DNA of 64,000 bases from Vespa crabro (taxonomy: Eukaryota > Arthropoda > Insecta > Hymenoptera > Vespidae): contig NC_060960.1 of assembly GCF_910589235.1 (NCBI RefSeq), positions 978,501-1,042,500 on the forward strand. The letters are read 5' to 3'. Positions within the stretch are counted from its first letter, which is position 1, and each line of letters starts with the position of its first letter. Below, in pieces: positions 34,831 through 46,491 of the stretch. The notes under the pieces were generated by a model. It was given only the letters and a program-made list of their open reading frames with translations. It was not told the origin of the DNA and did no database searches. The position numbers and the translations under genes are program-made.

Positions 34831-35720
34831 TAATTCGTTATTTTTTAGATATTGTTATTAATTTGGGTTTTTTTTTAAATCACTAGATTTCATAACAATC
34901 TTGGTGGATATTTTTCGTTGAACACTATATATAGATATCATTGACATCGACGATTTCAAATCTTCCTAAAATTTAAAACATGTAATATATCTATCTTGTA
35001 TCTCATTGATATAACAAAGAATAATAATAAATGTTTTGAAAAAAAAGATATATCATTTTATATTCATTTTCGTAGAAATCGTAATGGTAAAACGATATCC
35101 TTTAACATAACGTTTATAATACAAGCGTACATACAATTTATGTACATAATTTAGTGGCATTGTTGGGCAACGTATGTAGATATGTAAGTATGCAGATTTA
35201 ACATAACCGATATGTTCTTCGAAAGTAAACTTTGGGGAACTTTCGAGGTGAACAAACGAAAACGCCGCGCCCTCGCATTTTCGTGCGCGTAACGAATGGG
35301 AACGCCGAAAGTATTGGCTACGTTCTATTCGTAAATACTACCCCATAAATCTCGTGTTCTCTGTCTTTTTTGCATTTTATAGGATATTACGTGATAGAAT
35401 AGAAAGAGAAAGAGAGAGAGAGAGAGCTTATTTTCGTTCTCTCGAAGAAACAAAAATACTTAGAGATAACATAAATGTGGAATACACAAATAATTCTTTT
35501 CTTTATTTTGTCTCTCTTCTTCTTCTTCTAGAGAAAAAGAGAGAGAGAGAGGGGGGGAGACCGTGGGAGATGGTTGGTAGGTACTTACGTTATTATACTT
35601 TTAAGAAACATAGCAATCATTTCGTTTGGAAAATTTCCAAGAAATCAGCGCGAACATAGGAAGGGTTTCACGATAGATATTCATGTTGCTTGGAATTATA
35701 AATTGAAGTTGATATTCTAG

Positions 35721-35778
<58 letters not shown>

Positions 35779-36360
35779 CTAGACGAACTATCGAGTATAC
35801 TCTTTTATTTTAAACATTTAGAATATTTGAATAGCTAATTAATAAAATGTATATGACTTATTTATTCGAATTCTTTGAATTATTTTAGAGTATTTATTCA
35901 AAATTAATTACTAGTCTTCTAGAAGTCAAATAAATTATGGTTCATAAAAGTAATTCCCAACAAATTTACTACTTTTACTGGTAGGAGTACCTATATCAAA
36001 ACGAACAATCCAAACGATACAATTTCACCGAAAATTCGATTTGCTAAAATGATGCTTGATGATATCTGTTAATCAATGATATCTGCTTAATCTTGTAACA
36101 AACCCGGCATTTAAATATTTAGCCGACGGCTATTTGTGGTTACGTTATAAATTGGAATGTAAAAATCCTTATTAAAGAAATGAATACCGTTTTGTTCGAA
36201 ATTCAAATTCATTTAATATTAACCGGTTCTCGGTGAAGCTTCGAATAGCGAAGCCGTCTGTATTATATTGTGCGATATCTATAGTAAATACGTAGATATG
36301 TAGAGGATATAAACGACAATGTACGTGGAGTATACTACACATATATACACATACATTATA
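34830..36360. other. AT-rich noncoding stretch
   Basis: Contains GA runs (35402-35426, 35533-35552) and a CG-containing block at 35220-35340. I see no gene. Confidence 0.5.
35716..35783. repeat. Near-perfect palindrome around (TA)n
   Basis: TCTAGAACAATAT at the left pairs with ATATTATTCTAGA at the right with one mismatch, and the centre is a pure TA run. Confidence 0.9.
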
Positions 36361-36369
36361 TATATAAAT

Positions 36370-36488
36370 ATACATATATATGTGTGTGTATGTATGTATG
36401 TTTGTATGTGTGTTTGTATATATATACATATATATGTATGCATGTATGTATGCATGTATGTATGTATGTTTGTATGTATATATGTGTG

Positions 36489-36523
<35 letters not shown>

Positions 36524-36660
36524 GTGTATGTACGTATGTATGTATGTATTTATGTATGATGTATGATGATGTATGTATGTATGTACGTATGTATATATGA
36601 TGTATGATGTATGATGTATGATGATGTATGTATGTATACATGTATGGATGTATATATATA
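36370..36660. repeat. (TGTA)n / TA compound repeat
   Basis: Nearly 300 bases of tgtatgta, tatata and gatgatgta units. Open in several frames on both strands as Tyr/Met/Cys or Ile/His repeats, all artefacts. Confidence 0.97.
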
Positions 36661-37029
36661 GTTACATGCATTCAGGTGTCGCACATACTGGTCGCACATA
36701 TACTCGAATGTATGACGTACTTGTCGTCGTTGTTGTCATCCTCACGTAATACAGAACTCACGAATGATAGAAACGTTTCTGTGTTAACACGCGTGACTTG
36801 GCCACTTTAATTATGCTGCCAACCGATATTTTGTTCCGCTCGTTAGAAGACATGGTCGTTTGGTGGAAGAAATCAGACTCGCATCAATAATTCCATACTG
36901 GTTTTGAAGTGCAATAAATGTTCAAGCTAGACGATGTGGAATTTTGTGAATGATTTAAAAAAAATTTTTTTCCCCTACTAAACGATTGTTTCAACGATTT
37001 TTCTCACGAGTGGTCGATCTTTTATATTT

Positions 37030-37410
37030 TATTTCTTTATTTTTAATCTTTCCCTTTCTCTTTTCTTCTTTTTTCTTTCATTACTTTTCTAACTTTCTCT
37101 TTTCTTTCATTTTCTTTTTCTTCATCCGTGTATTCACTTATCTTTTCAGTAATAGACACAGAAGTAGATCACTTCAATTTTAATTACAGTTTTAATTTTT
37201 AATTACAGTCGTAATTTAAATTAAAATTTTTTTCTAACGCACACATACACACGTACCTCCAACCGTATATAATCATTCTATTTCTTTACTAACCTTCTTT
37301 TCTTCCATTATGTATTTTTTCTTCACTTTTTCTTTTCTTTCTTTTTTTTTCTGTTGTTCTTATATCTTTTTTTATCTCACATTATACTTGTCCCTTTGAG
37401 AGATATAAAA
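37030..37410. repeat. T/C-rich tract
   Basis: Repeated ctttct/tttttc stretches separated by AT-rich DNA. The acceptor-like cttttcag at 37142-37149 is not followed by a donor. Confidence 0.7.
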
Positions 37411-37695
37411 AATATATACATATATATTTCTCTATTTCTCTCTTTGAACGTCCATAAATAACCGAGACGTTTAATCGTTAGCAGACGAGCTAAATGAATT
37501 TACACGTAAAGGGACATACAAACGGCTCCCTTCGTTTACTAAATTGCCTCGTGCATTTAAGAGTTAATCTCCTCCGCAGTAACCTAGCTATACCGGGAAT
37601 GGAAAATCCTTGGAGGTACAACGGAAAATACGTTTATGTATGTCCGGAGAAAGATCAAGGGTGGGGGATGGATGTTAGAGAAAGCAGAAATAGAA

Positions 37696-37696
<1 letters not shown>

Positions 37697-37733
<37 letters not shown>
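37697..37733 (+). repeat. (GA)n microsatellite
   Basis: Pure GA run next to the CG-containing block 37480-37670, which has a short open frame without recognisable family. Confidence 0.95.
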
Positions 37734-37734
<1 letters not shown>

Positions 37735-37930
37735 ACAGGAAAGGTAGGAAAAAGTCGCGCGCCAAAAGTTACGAACAAAATAAACGTCCAATTCAGTAAC
37801 GCTAACGACCACCATAATTAGCCGAGTCTGTGACTCCTCCAGCAGGTTTCTTCGTATCGAATATCTTCAAACTTTTAAATCGTGCCAGTTGACTTTTCAA
37901 TTTTCCTGAAAAGAGAATCTTTTCGGTTCA

Positions 37931-37978
37931 GGGGGAGGGCAACGGTGGCGGTAGCATTGGGGTGTGGGGAAAGGGGGG
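37931..37978 (+). other. G-rich tract
   Basis: ggggg, ggg, then a long gap, then gggg, gggg and gggggg with 3-base spacers. The three clustered runs fall one short of a standard quadruplex. Confidence 0.5.
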
Positions 37979-38390
37979 TTAAAAAAGTTGCTGCCATTTG
38001 AAAGTTTTTTTCTTTTTTTTTTTCTTCATCTTCTTTCCTTTCCCTTCTCCCGAATTGAATCTACTTTCTTTGAACGCGAATGCTGCTTCCTTCTCGAATA
38101 GAAAAGTACGTACATACCGAGCATGTGATTCCCGCGAATGCGAACGTTACATTAATAAATGTTTATAACGATTTATGTTTTACCTAAAGCTTTTTATTTA
38201 CATCGTTAATTAACAAAATTATGAAAGTACGTATGTGGTTGTTTAATTATTTTTACACTTTTTATATATTTTAACAACTCGTATACATGCAACGTACGTA
38301 CGTTTATGTGTGTGTGTATGTAACAAAAATATAAATATGTTGTATATTTATTCTTCAAATTCAATTATAAGATTATTCGAGTCGCGTAAA

Positions 38391-38393
<3 letters not shown>

Positions 38394-38432
<39 letters not shown>
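38394..38432. repeat. (CT)n microsatellite
   Basis: Pure CT run. The following 38430-39480 is AT-rich noncoding DNA in which I see nothing further, apart from a TCC/GTAAGT donor-like site at 39030/39031. Confidence 0.95.
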
Positions 38433-38436
<4 letters not shown>

Positions 38437-39490
38437 TGTTTTGAATTCGACTTTATCGAGAGATACTCTCGAAATAATATTATCCACGCGTTGATACGAA
38501 ATAGCAGTCCCGTTATCTCAATATTGGTTGAATTTAACGTTCGTTCATAGAAATTTGGTGAAAAAAAGTCTAGATAACGATTGTCCAAATTCGCGATCTT
38601 GTATTTTCGAATCGTGCCGAGATTTTACAAGCGTATATCACATGTAAAAATGTTCACAGAGGTGTTGTATATTTACTTTTCCCTTTTTTTTTATATATTG
38701 TATTTTATTTGTATCTACGAAGAATGTATGAACGTGTTACACATTATCAATTTGTTACATTCGCCACATTGTTATAATCATAATAACGAATGAAAATATA
38801 AAATAGAAATAGAAATGTTCACGAAACGTGTTATTATTTCTAAAGATAAAATATTCTAATTTACGTTTATAACCCCCTCGTATTTCATAGTGGAATTCAT
38901 AACGCGGATAATAGGTAGAGAACACTTAATTATTGTGACCGTTAACGCGTTCGGTATCTATTAATTTAGTTTGGTAATTAATATTAGTCCGATAGATGCG
39001 ATCATCATTACGCGTGGCTTCTGCTAATCCGTAAGTATTTTACATTATTCACTATTTTACAACGCAGGCCATTTCTGATTTGGTGTCTGTCAGAAAATTG
39101 TTGTATCATATTGATGTTGAATACTATATGGGTATTATATCCTCATTATAAAGCATGTTAGCATGTATGAACATGTACATACACATGCACACGCATGTAT
39201 AAATAATAACACAAGGTAGATATAATATGATTAAAAATCCTCGAAAATACATATCGAAATTACTATATAGAACGAATTGATTGGATTCGTAATTGCAATA
39301 ACGAGGCTCGATCTGTGGTAATGTATTTCTTTCCTTCTTTTCTCTTGTTCCTTTTTTTTTTCTCTTTTTTCTTTTTTTTCTTTTTTTTCTTCTCTCCCCG
39401 TTTGATATGTTCCAACGTAATGTTCATCTTGATATTATTTATAGAAATATTAGGTTAGCCAATGAGCATTATAATTTAGAAAATTTTTAA

Positions 39491-39751
39491 TACAAGATGG
39501 ATCGAAAGGTTCATTAAGTGATTAAAAAAAAAAACTCTTTGAGATCTTTCGAGGTTAACATTTTCTTTTAGATTATTAAAAAGTTTTTAGACTTGTAATA
39601 TCACGTTTTGCAGAATAAAAAAAAAAAGAAAAAGAAAGAGAAAGAGAAATTAGCCTAAAGAAATTTCGAAAAAGAGCAGATAATAGATTTTTAAAAATCA
39701 CTTAGTGACTTTTAAAGTTCCTACTTAGGAACTTTTGGGTCTCATCCCGTA
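39491..39751. mobile_element. Short TIR element, longest copy (family 1, copy B)
   Basis: The left end reads TACAAGATGGATCGAAAGGT and the right end, reversed, TACGGGATGAGACCCAAAAG, a clear terminal inverted repeat ending in TA at both sides. The interior shares ttttcttttagatta, gcctaa and gatttttaaaaatcacttag with copy A. The 261 bases hold no open frame. A/G simple sequence (39618-39650) has expanded inside. Likely a Tc1/mariner-type MITE. Confidence 0.62.
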
Positions 39752-40149
39752 TTAAAAATTCCGACATTATTTATATTGATCAATTCGAATCAAGGATCGA
39801 TCGAAAGGAAAAAGAAGAAGAAAAAAAAGAAGAAGACGTAATGCTTTCTTTTCAACTATAGAAAAGGAGCTGTCTTTTACATAGATTTGTCTCGGATCGA
39901 GTAATCCGTTTCTATTACTTGAAAATTTTCCCACTCAGTATACGTTTAGGAACGCGAGCCGATCTGTCTTCGACGTGAGAGTCGTCGTGTAAGTTCTCAG
40001 TCGATTCGACGTTAAAGCCGAGTTAGTTTACACTAGGCAAGACCAGAAGTAAATTTCACAATGCACGTGGAAATTGCACGCTAGAATTAAGCCATACCGA
40101 TCTCTCAGGGGATTGAATTCGGTCTATGTCGAATGCTCCTTCGAAAATG

Positions 40150-40190
40150 CTCTCTCTCTCTCCCTCTCTCTCTCCTTCCATTTCTGTCTT

Positions 40191-40243
<53 letters not shown>

Positions 40244-40256
40244 CCATTTCTGTCTT

Positions 40257-40293
<37 letters not shown>

Positions 40294-40330
40294 TTCCATT
40301 TTTCTTTTCCTCTTTCTCTCTCTTTTCATT
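40150..40330. repeat. CT tract with a 66-bp internal period
   Basis: The motif ttccatttctgtctttgtc starts at 40176 and 40242, with a truncated version near 40294, each followed by a CT run. The CT microsatellite and its unique insert have been duplicated together. Confidence 0.9.
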
Positions 40331-41087
40331 TTTTTTCGTTTTTTATCTCTCTCTTTTAATAGATCGTATCTATATCCGTAAATTCTCCATTAAACTCGTT
40401 GAGATTTCCTAAGGTGAAACGAAGAGAAGAAAGACGATCGGTAAAGAAGAAGTTCTTCGAAGGAAGAGGAACGATACCGCGTGCGAGTCTTTTACCACGT
40501 ATAAAGAAAACGTTCGGAACCAGAGGAAAAATATAGATTTTATTTTTATTTTAAGATTTGATTCCCCGAGAAACTTTGATATAAGATTATTGTGTACAAG
40601 AATGGTAGGTAAGTAAGTACAAGAGATATTTCGGTAAAATCAGAAAACGTTTGACGATGAGGAAACACACAGTAGTAGAACATCTTGGGATATAAACAAT
40701 AGTGGATTTTATGGATCTTGAACGAACATAAAATACTTCTTGAACGTCTACTCGACATTTTATTTATTGCATTTAATAACACACATTTTTCTGGGTAGAT
40801 ATATATAATTAAGATATAGAATTAATTAATAAGTCTGGCAAATATATAAGTAGCTATATGTAGAAAAAGAGATGGGAAGAGAGAAAGAGAGAAAGAGAAG
40901 GAAAGTAAAATCAAAAGGTTTTCCTTCAAATTGGTTTCAGGTTCGGCTTGAAAGAATACGGAGAATATAAAGTTTGCGAGGAGCCTCCATCTGGAAATCT
41001 TTCGTTGGAAAACTTTTGGACTTGTATATATGCTTACGGTCACTAGTATTTGCAACGTGAAGGATTCACTTTTCTTTTTTTTTCTTC

Positions 41088-41090
41088 TCT

Positions 41091-41132
<42 letters not shown>

Positions 41133-41180
41133 GTCTGTTTGTCTGTCTCTTTCTCTCTCTCTTTTTTTCTTTCCCATATG
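41088..41180. repeat. (CT)n and (CTGT)n repeat
   Basis: CT run at 41098-41130 followed by ctgtttgtctgtc and CTTT units. Further CT/T-rich tracts lie at 41329-41395 and 41663-41742. Confidence 0.92.
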
Positions 41181-41927
41181 AAAACAAATACACGCCTACA
41201 CACACAAATCCTTTATTCTTCCTTTACGATGTAGCTGTCTATGACGGCACATAGTAAACCAAACTTTGACTTGTCGTCGGCGTTGGCACGTACGGAAACG
41301 TCGAATTTCAAATGTGACTTTTCTTGTTCTCTTTCTTCTTTTTCTTTTTCTTTCTCTCTCTTTCTCTGTTTTTGTATTTGTCTCTGTCTCTCTGTCATTC
41401 TTTTTTTTGTTTACTCATTGATGATCGTTACCGTACGAGTTTCTTCCGTATTTTATTGTCGATACATTTTTCTCTTCGTTCCACACTAGGAAAAATATAC
41501 GTGGAAAATGCTCGTTTCATTTGTGGGACTCTTTACTCACACTTTTTTCATCGTCATGGCACGGTTCGTTCGTACTGAGAACAAGTAGACGACAAATGTT
41601 TCTCTCGACGTTGTATTTTGCACTTTGCAGTCCGATGGGCTCCGACATGGCTTCTCGTTTCTTTTGTCTCTTTCTCACTCTTTCTCTCTGTCTGTCTCTC
41701 TTTCTCTCTTTTTCTTTTTTTCTTTTTCTTTTTCTTTTTCTTCACACGACAGGCCGATTTTTATTACGCTTCCGCATCCTTTTGTCGACTGAAACGTAGC
41801 TTGTTACTTTCGGCTTATACGGCGTTATTCGAAATTTCGATGGGTACGATTAAAAGTCCTTTTTTTCAATTAACTCGAGTTAAACGACTTTATAAAATGT
41901 TATTTTTTCTTTCATGATTTCTTCACA

Positions 41928-41931
<4 letters not shown>

Positions 41932-41972
<41 letters not shown>
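41932..41972. repeat. (TA)n microsatellite
   Basis: TA run, followed at 42077-42128 by an interrupted GA run. Confidence 0.95.
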
Positions 41973-41975
<3 letters not shown>

Positions 41976-42695
41976 TTTTCGTTTTCATTCCTTTTTTTCT
42001 TTCTTTTTTTATCCTTTTTTTCTGAATATATGTCATTATATCATCCGATATCATTCTATCAAGAATAAGAGCGAGAAAGAGGGAGAGAGAGAGAGAGAGA
42101 GAGAGAGGGAGAAGGAGAGGGAGAGAGTAAATAAGATCGTAAATGAATAACTTCCCTTATTGGCGTCTATTTGTCGTTGACGGTCAATGTCACGTTGGGA
42201 CATAATTGCTCCTCCTATAAGAAAGCGACATCAATTTGGAGACAATTGAAAACACGCCAACATATTCGGTTTGAAAGGAAATACGTAGGTGGTTGAACAA
42301 TAGAAAGAAAAAAAGGATGAGGATAGTCAATGGGAATCGTTTGGACAGTTTTGACATGAATGCTACGCGTTTGTCTCTCTTTCTCTCCCTCTCGTCCTTT
42401 CTCTTGTCCTCTATCTTTCTTTCTCTCTTTCTCTTTCTCTTTCTCTCCGTGTAACATCGATTCCTATGCTAAGACGTTATCGAGTTCTCTCATAAAAATT
42501 GATATGTTCACGTCAGTTCGAATTAATTAAAAATTCGATGTCCCTTATTTTTCTCTCTTTTTTTACCTTTCTGTTGGGAGTAGAATCTTATTACTTCTAG
42601 GTTATCTTCGAAATCGATCGAAAAATAGCTTCTATTCTTTTTTCCTTCCTCTCTTTCTTTACACACATTCACATACACACACATACACACATATG

Positions 42696-43043
42696 TATAC
42701 AGAGTATCCTATGCAATTAGACACGACAAACCTATGTAATTCAGAAAACTTTTGGCTATGATAACTTCCTAATGTATAAATTTAGAGCATAAGTATGTCA
42801 ATACTTTAATATAGAAAAAAAATGCATCAATTGGTGTAATCAAAAATATAGATTTCCATTAAAAAAATAAAAATACAATTGTATTTTTCTGATGCACTAT
42901 ATGACATTATATGATGTGATTGCACATATAAAATTATTTTGTATATTATCCACTGTCCGATATCATTTAACTTTGACCTATAACATTTTTTTTTTATATT
43001 TTCAATTATTTATGAGATACAGCCTGTTCCAGTTGAGTGGGAC

Positions 43044-43053
<10 letters not shown>
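42696..43053. mobile_element. MITE-like element, about 358 bp
   Basis: The left end is TATACAGAGTATCC. The right end, reversed, is TATATAGGGTGTCC, matching at 11 of 14 positions. The right end continues inward (reversed) as cactcaactggaacaggctg. Both ends abut TA-rich DNA and there is no coding capacity. An internal hairpin (aaaatacaattgtatttt) lies at 42871-42888. The TACAGGGTGTCCC-type end is common among insect DNA transposon derivatives, but I cannot assign the family. Confidence 0.5.

Positions 43054-43097
<44 letters not shown>
43049..43097. repeat. (TA)n microsatellite
   Basis: TA run that starts at the right end of the MITE-like element. Confidence 0.97.
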
Positions 43098-43101
<4 letters not shown>

Positions 43102-43569
43102 TGTATACCGTTTTATGCCTTAGTTTGGTTTGCGTATTCTGATCTTTTCTTTCTAAACGAGCTCATTCGATTGTCGACTAGAAGACGAGACGGAATTTAT
43201 TGACTACTTTCGTTGAAAAGAAAACTCTTCGTACCTTTTCTTTTTCCTTTGTCGTTTCCTCCATTATTTTCAATCGTTATTATTTGTTCGTTCGTTCGTT
43301 CGTTCATTCCATTTGTTTATTTATACATTTTCCTGTTATTACATCCTTATTCATCGATACAACATTTATTTCTTCTTCTTTTTCCTTTCTCTTTTTTCTT
43401 TTTTTTCTTCTAATATTTTTCCCCCATGAAAATCATAAACCATGTCTTTTTACGCCTGTAAACAAAAAAAAAGAAAGAAAAAGAGAGCTAGAAGAAGAAA
43501 CCATTCATTGAGAAGCAGAAGAACTTTGAAAGAGTCATTCAAGGTTATATTGATTGAAAGATAGATCGA

Positions 43570-43626
43570 TACAGAGAGAGAGAGAGAGAGAGAGGAAGAG
43601 AGAGGGAGAGAGAGAGAACAAGAGAG
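43570..43626 (+). repeat. (GA)n microsatellite, interrupted
   Basis: GA run with ggg interruptions. The stretch 43200-43430 before it is T/C-rich with (CGTT)n at 43288-43305. Confidence 0.92.
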
Positions 43627-43949
43627 AAACGGAGTACAACAACCTTGCCTCCTTTATTTCTCGCTTCTCTGTAATGGAGGTTAAGTCGCCTTCTAATCGA
43701 TATATCGAATCGCTCGCCGTCACGAGATCTATCTCTCGTAAACGAAAGGGTCGTATAAAGTGAGAATAATGATCGCGGTTCTGTGTTATTTCTTTTGGAA
43801 TATCTCATGTAACGTCATGCTCTTATAATATTTCGATGCGATATATGTTTGTATGTTTTTCGATGTACGTTCGAGAAACATATAACATTTATATCTCTTT
43901 TTCTTTTTTTTTTCTTTTTCTTTCTCTGAAGAAATTTCAGAATTAATAA

Positions 43950-44800
43950 AATTTGATTGTTCTTTATTAATCTTCCTATAACTTTGGTCATAATTTCTGG
44001 TAACTATATATGCAATCATTTCATCGCAATTTATTCTGCAAGAAGAGGATAAAAAACAAATTATAGTATAAATATATATGTGTAAATACGCGTGAATGTA
44101 TAGTGTGTATCGATGGAAAATTTACTTCAAATAGGAAGAATCAAATAAACGTTGAAATGAGGAAGATTGTTACCGATATTTGATAGTTTGTTAATTAATT
44201 CTCATACATTATGATGATACTTATGTATGTAACCATATCTTCGCAAATTATGTTGCAAAGAAGAGATAAATAAAAAAATGATAATAGGTATTGTAGGTAT
44301 ACATGTGTACATGTTAATATGTAATATGTTTCGATGGGATATTTTATTTCAGGTAGAAAGAATCGAATAAGCATTGAATGAGCAAGATTATTACTGAGAT
44401 TTGATATTTTGTTAAATAATTCTTATGTGTAACCATTTCGTCACAATTTATTTTGCCAGAACAGCATGAAAAAAGAAGTTGTTATAAGTGGACATATGTA
44501 CGTGTGAACGCTTAATGCGTATCGATGAAATATTTTAGATAGGAAAAATCGAATGAACATTGAATGAGCAAGATTATTATTGAAATTTGATAGTTTTTTT
44601 TAATTAATCTTCATTGATTTAATCATTATAATGATACCTATATAAGTAAATATTTCATCACAATTTATTCTCCAAGATAAGGATAAAAAAAAATTGTAGT
44701 ATAATTTTATGTCTCTAAGTACATATGTCTATGTACATAGTATATATCGGTGTTATACTTTACTTTAGAGAGGAAGAATCGAATAAACGTTGAAGGAGCA
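43950..44800. repeat. Degenerate tandem array, about 210-bp units (array 1)
   Basis: The landmark aatcatttcatcgcaattta, in diverged forms, occurs at about 44014, 44231, 44431 and 44648 (spacings about 217, 200 and 217). Between landmarks each unit shows the same order: ttctgcaagaagaggataaa, then a tatgtgtacatg-like part, then tatcgatggaatatttt, then ggaagaatcgaataaacgtt, then gaatgagcaagattatta. There are four units plus a partial left one, each clearly diverged, so the array is old. Confidence 0.85.
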
Positions 44801-44888
44801 AGAGTGCCAGTACGCGACGAGAATACTCGAGTGGTCGTGAGAGTGTAACATTACCTTCTTTTTCTCACTTCTTTTTCTCTTTTATTCT

Positions 44889-44892
<4 letters not shown>

Positions 44893-44936
<44 letters not shown>

Positions 44937-44950
44937 TTCTCTCTTTCTTT
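44893..44950. repeat. (CT)n / CTTT tract
   Basis: CT microsatellite whose right end passes into tttctttttcag, the acceptor of the 18-nt candidate exon. Confidence 0.95.
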
Positions 44951-44955
44951 TTCAG

Positions 44956-44973
44956 ATTACGTTTAAAAGTAAG
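44956..44973 (+). other. Candidate 18-nt microexon
   Basis: An extended pyrimidine tract ends in ctttttcag (AG at 44954-44955). After 18 bases comes AAG/GTAAGA (donor from 44974). The 18 bases, six codons, are open in phase 0 (ITFKSK) and in one other phase, but contain TAA in the phase that would follow directly from the exon at 14 kb. Known: microexons of 3n length are common in neuronal genes. The pyrimidine tract is itself a microsatellite, so the pairing may be chance. Confidence 0.28.
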
Positions 44974-45039
44974 GTAAGACACGCAAGAAAAAATGAGAAC
45001 AAGTTTAAAACGTCACGAATATCTTCATGTTTCGTTGTA

Positions 45040-45310
45040 ATCATTACAGAGAGTATATCCGTAGGTCCGTTCGGCCGATTCAGTCCAGCTATCCTGGAAT
45101 CCTGTAATACATCGTATGTTTATGCAAACACTCAATGGAAACAGCAGTTTACAGAGGAATTATAACCTTGTTCCGGATAGCGACGGTCACATATTACGCT
45201 GTCGGCTTGTAGATATTCTTCCGGCGTACCTTTCGTACCTTTGGTGGTAAGCACCCCTCGGCGGTGCGCAAACAGTAGTGCATTCACGAGTATCTCATCG
45301 TCGTATATAC
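45040..45310. other. CG-containing single-copy block with forkhead/POU-like palindrome
   Basis: Complex sequence between two microsatellites, with TGTTTATGCAAACA at 45117-45130 (forkhead-type TGTTTAT overlapping a POU-type ATGCAAA). A minus-strand frame (45132-45320) crosses it but resembles nothing I know. It is a possible regulatory element. Confidence 0.25.
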
Positions 45311-45339
45311 TAACACACATATAGAGAGAAAGATAGAGA

Positions 45340-45340
45340 T

Positions 45341-45392
<52 letters not shown>

Positions 45393-45403
45393 CGGGAGAG
45401 ATA
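45340..45403 (+). repeat. (GA)n microsatellite
   Basis: GA/GATA run. Confidence 0.95.
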
Positions 45404-45574
45404 GTTTCTATACTACGTTCGGACCAAACACGCGATGGATACGCTCGTCCGAGTATTACGATAATTATCTCGATGGTAATTAACGTTCGCCACGGATCGC
45501 GACGGTGATAATGTCGAGCTTTGTTAGGAGATAATTTCGATTTCCATGGTATATTCGACTAAATCGTACATATA

Positions 45575-45765
<191 letters not shown>

Positions 45766-45917
45766 TATGTTTTTCTACGTATATACCTAATGGGTTTCAT
45801 AGATGTACGGTTTTGCTCCGCCATTTGCGGTTTCTGCCGTTAAGTTGGACACCGTGCGATCGAAAATTGTGGCACGAGGAGATAGTGGGAAAATTGTCGA
45901 GCTAAACCGTACAAATA

Positions 45918-45923
45918 GAGAGA

Positions 45924-45992
<69 letters not shown>

Positions 45993-45993
45993 A
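45918..45993 (+). repeat. (GA)n microsatellite
   Basis: GA run with GAAA interruptions. Confidence 0.97.
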
Positions 45994-46106
45994 GCGAGCT
46001 CCATCGATTCTCTAGCGTCGAGCTAATCGTAGCTACGTCATCTCGTCGACATCGCCTTTATTCGTCATCGATCATCCCTTGAACGTTTGTTATATATGTA
46101 TGTGTG

Positions 46107-46107
<1 letters not shown>

Positions 46108-46147
<40 letters not shown>
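46108..46147. repeat. (TA)n microsatellite
   Basis: TA run. Confidence 0.95.
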
Positions 46148-46149
<2 letters not shown>

Positions 46150-46232
46150 ACGTGTCATGTGTGCGTCTCTCCATCTTTTGTCTATGTACATTCTTGTCTA
46201 TGTTGAGAGAACTTCTTAAAACGAGTCTCAGC

Positions 46233-46352
46233 ACGATGACGACAACAACGATGACGACGAGGACGACGACGAGAACGACGACAACGACGAAGACGACAAC
46301 GACGACAACGACGACAACGACGACAACGACGACGACAAAGACGACGACACGC
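46233..46352 (+). repeat. (GACAAC/GACGAC)n triplet repeat
   Basis: About 120 bases of gacgacaac triplets. Reads as poly-Thr, poly-Val or Arg-rich depending on frame and strand. All are artefacts. Confidence 0.95.
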
Positions 46353-46399
46353 AAGACATAGAGAGACACAACGAACGAAAGACACCCTAACTCATTTGT

Positions 46400-46491
46400 C
46401 TCTTCACCGAGGAGAGCATTCGTCGTCGCTCGGTCGGCGCGCGCGCCCAGAGCAATTCGTTACACTTGAAATCAATTAGCACGAAGCGACG
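46400..46491 (+). promoter_or_regulatory. CpG-rich block ending at a donor: possible alternative first exon
   Basis: cggtcggcgcgcgcgcccag (about 46431-46450) is the most CG-dense string in the window. It is followed by 41 bases and then the donor ACG/GTAAGTG (from 46492). Upstream of the CG core there is no pyrimidine-rich acceptor, so a transcription start nearby fits better than an internal exon. No ATG-started frame crosses the donor. It could be an alternative promoter of the host gene. Confidence 0.3.

Noticed and set aside
46104..46385. Poly-Thr, poly-Val and Arg-rich frames
   Set aside because: All come from one gac/aac triplet array read in different frames.
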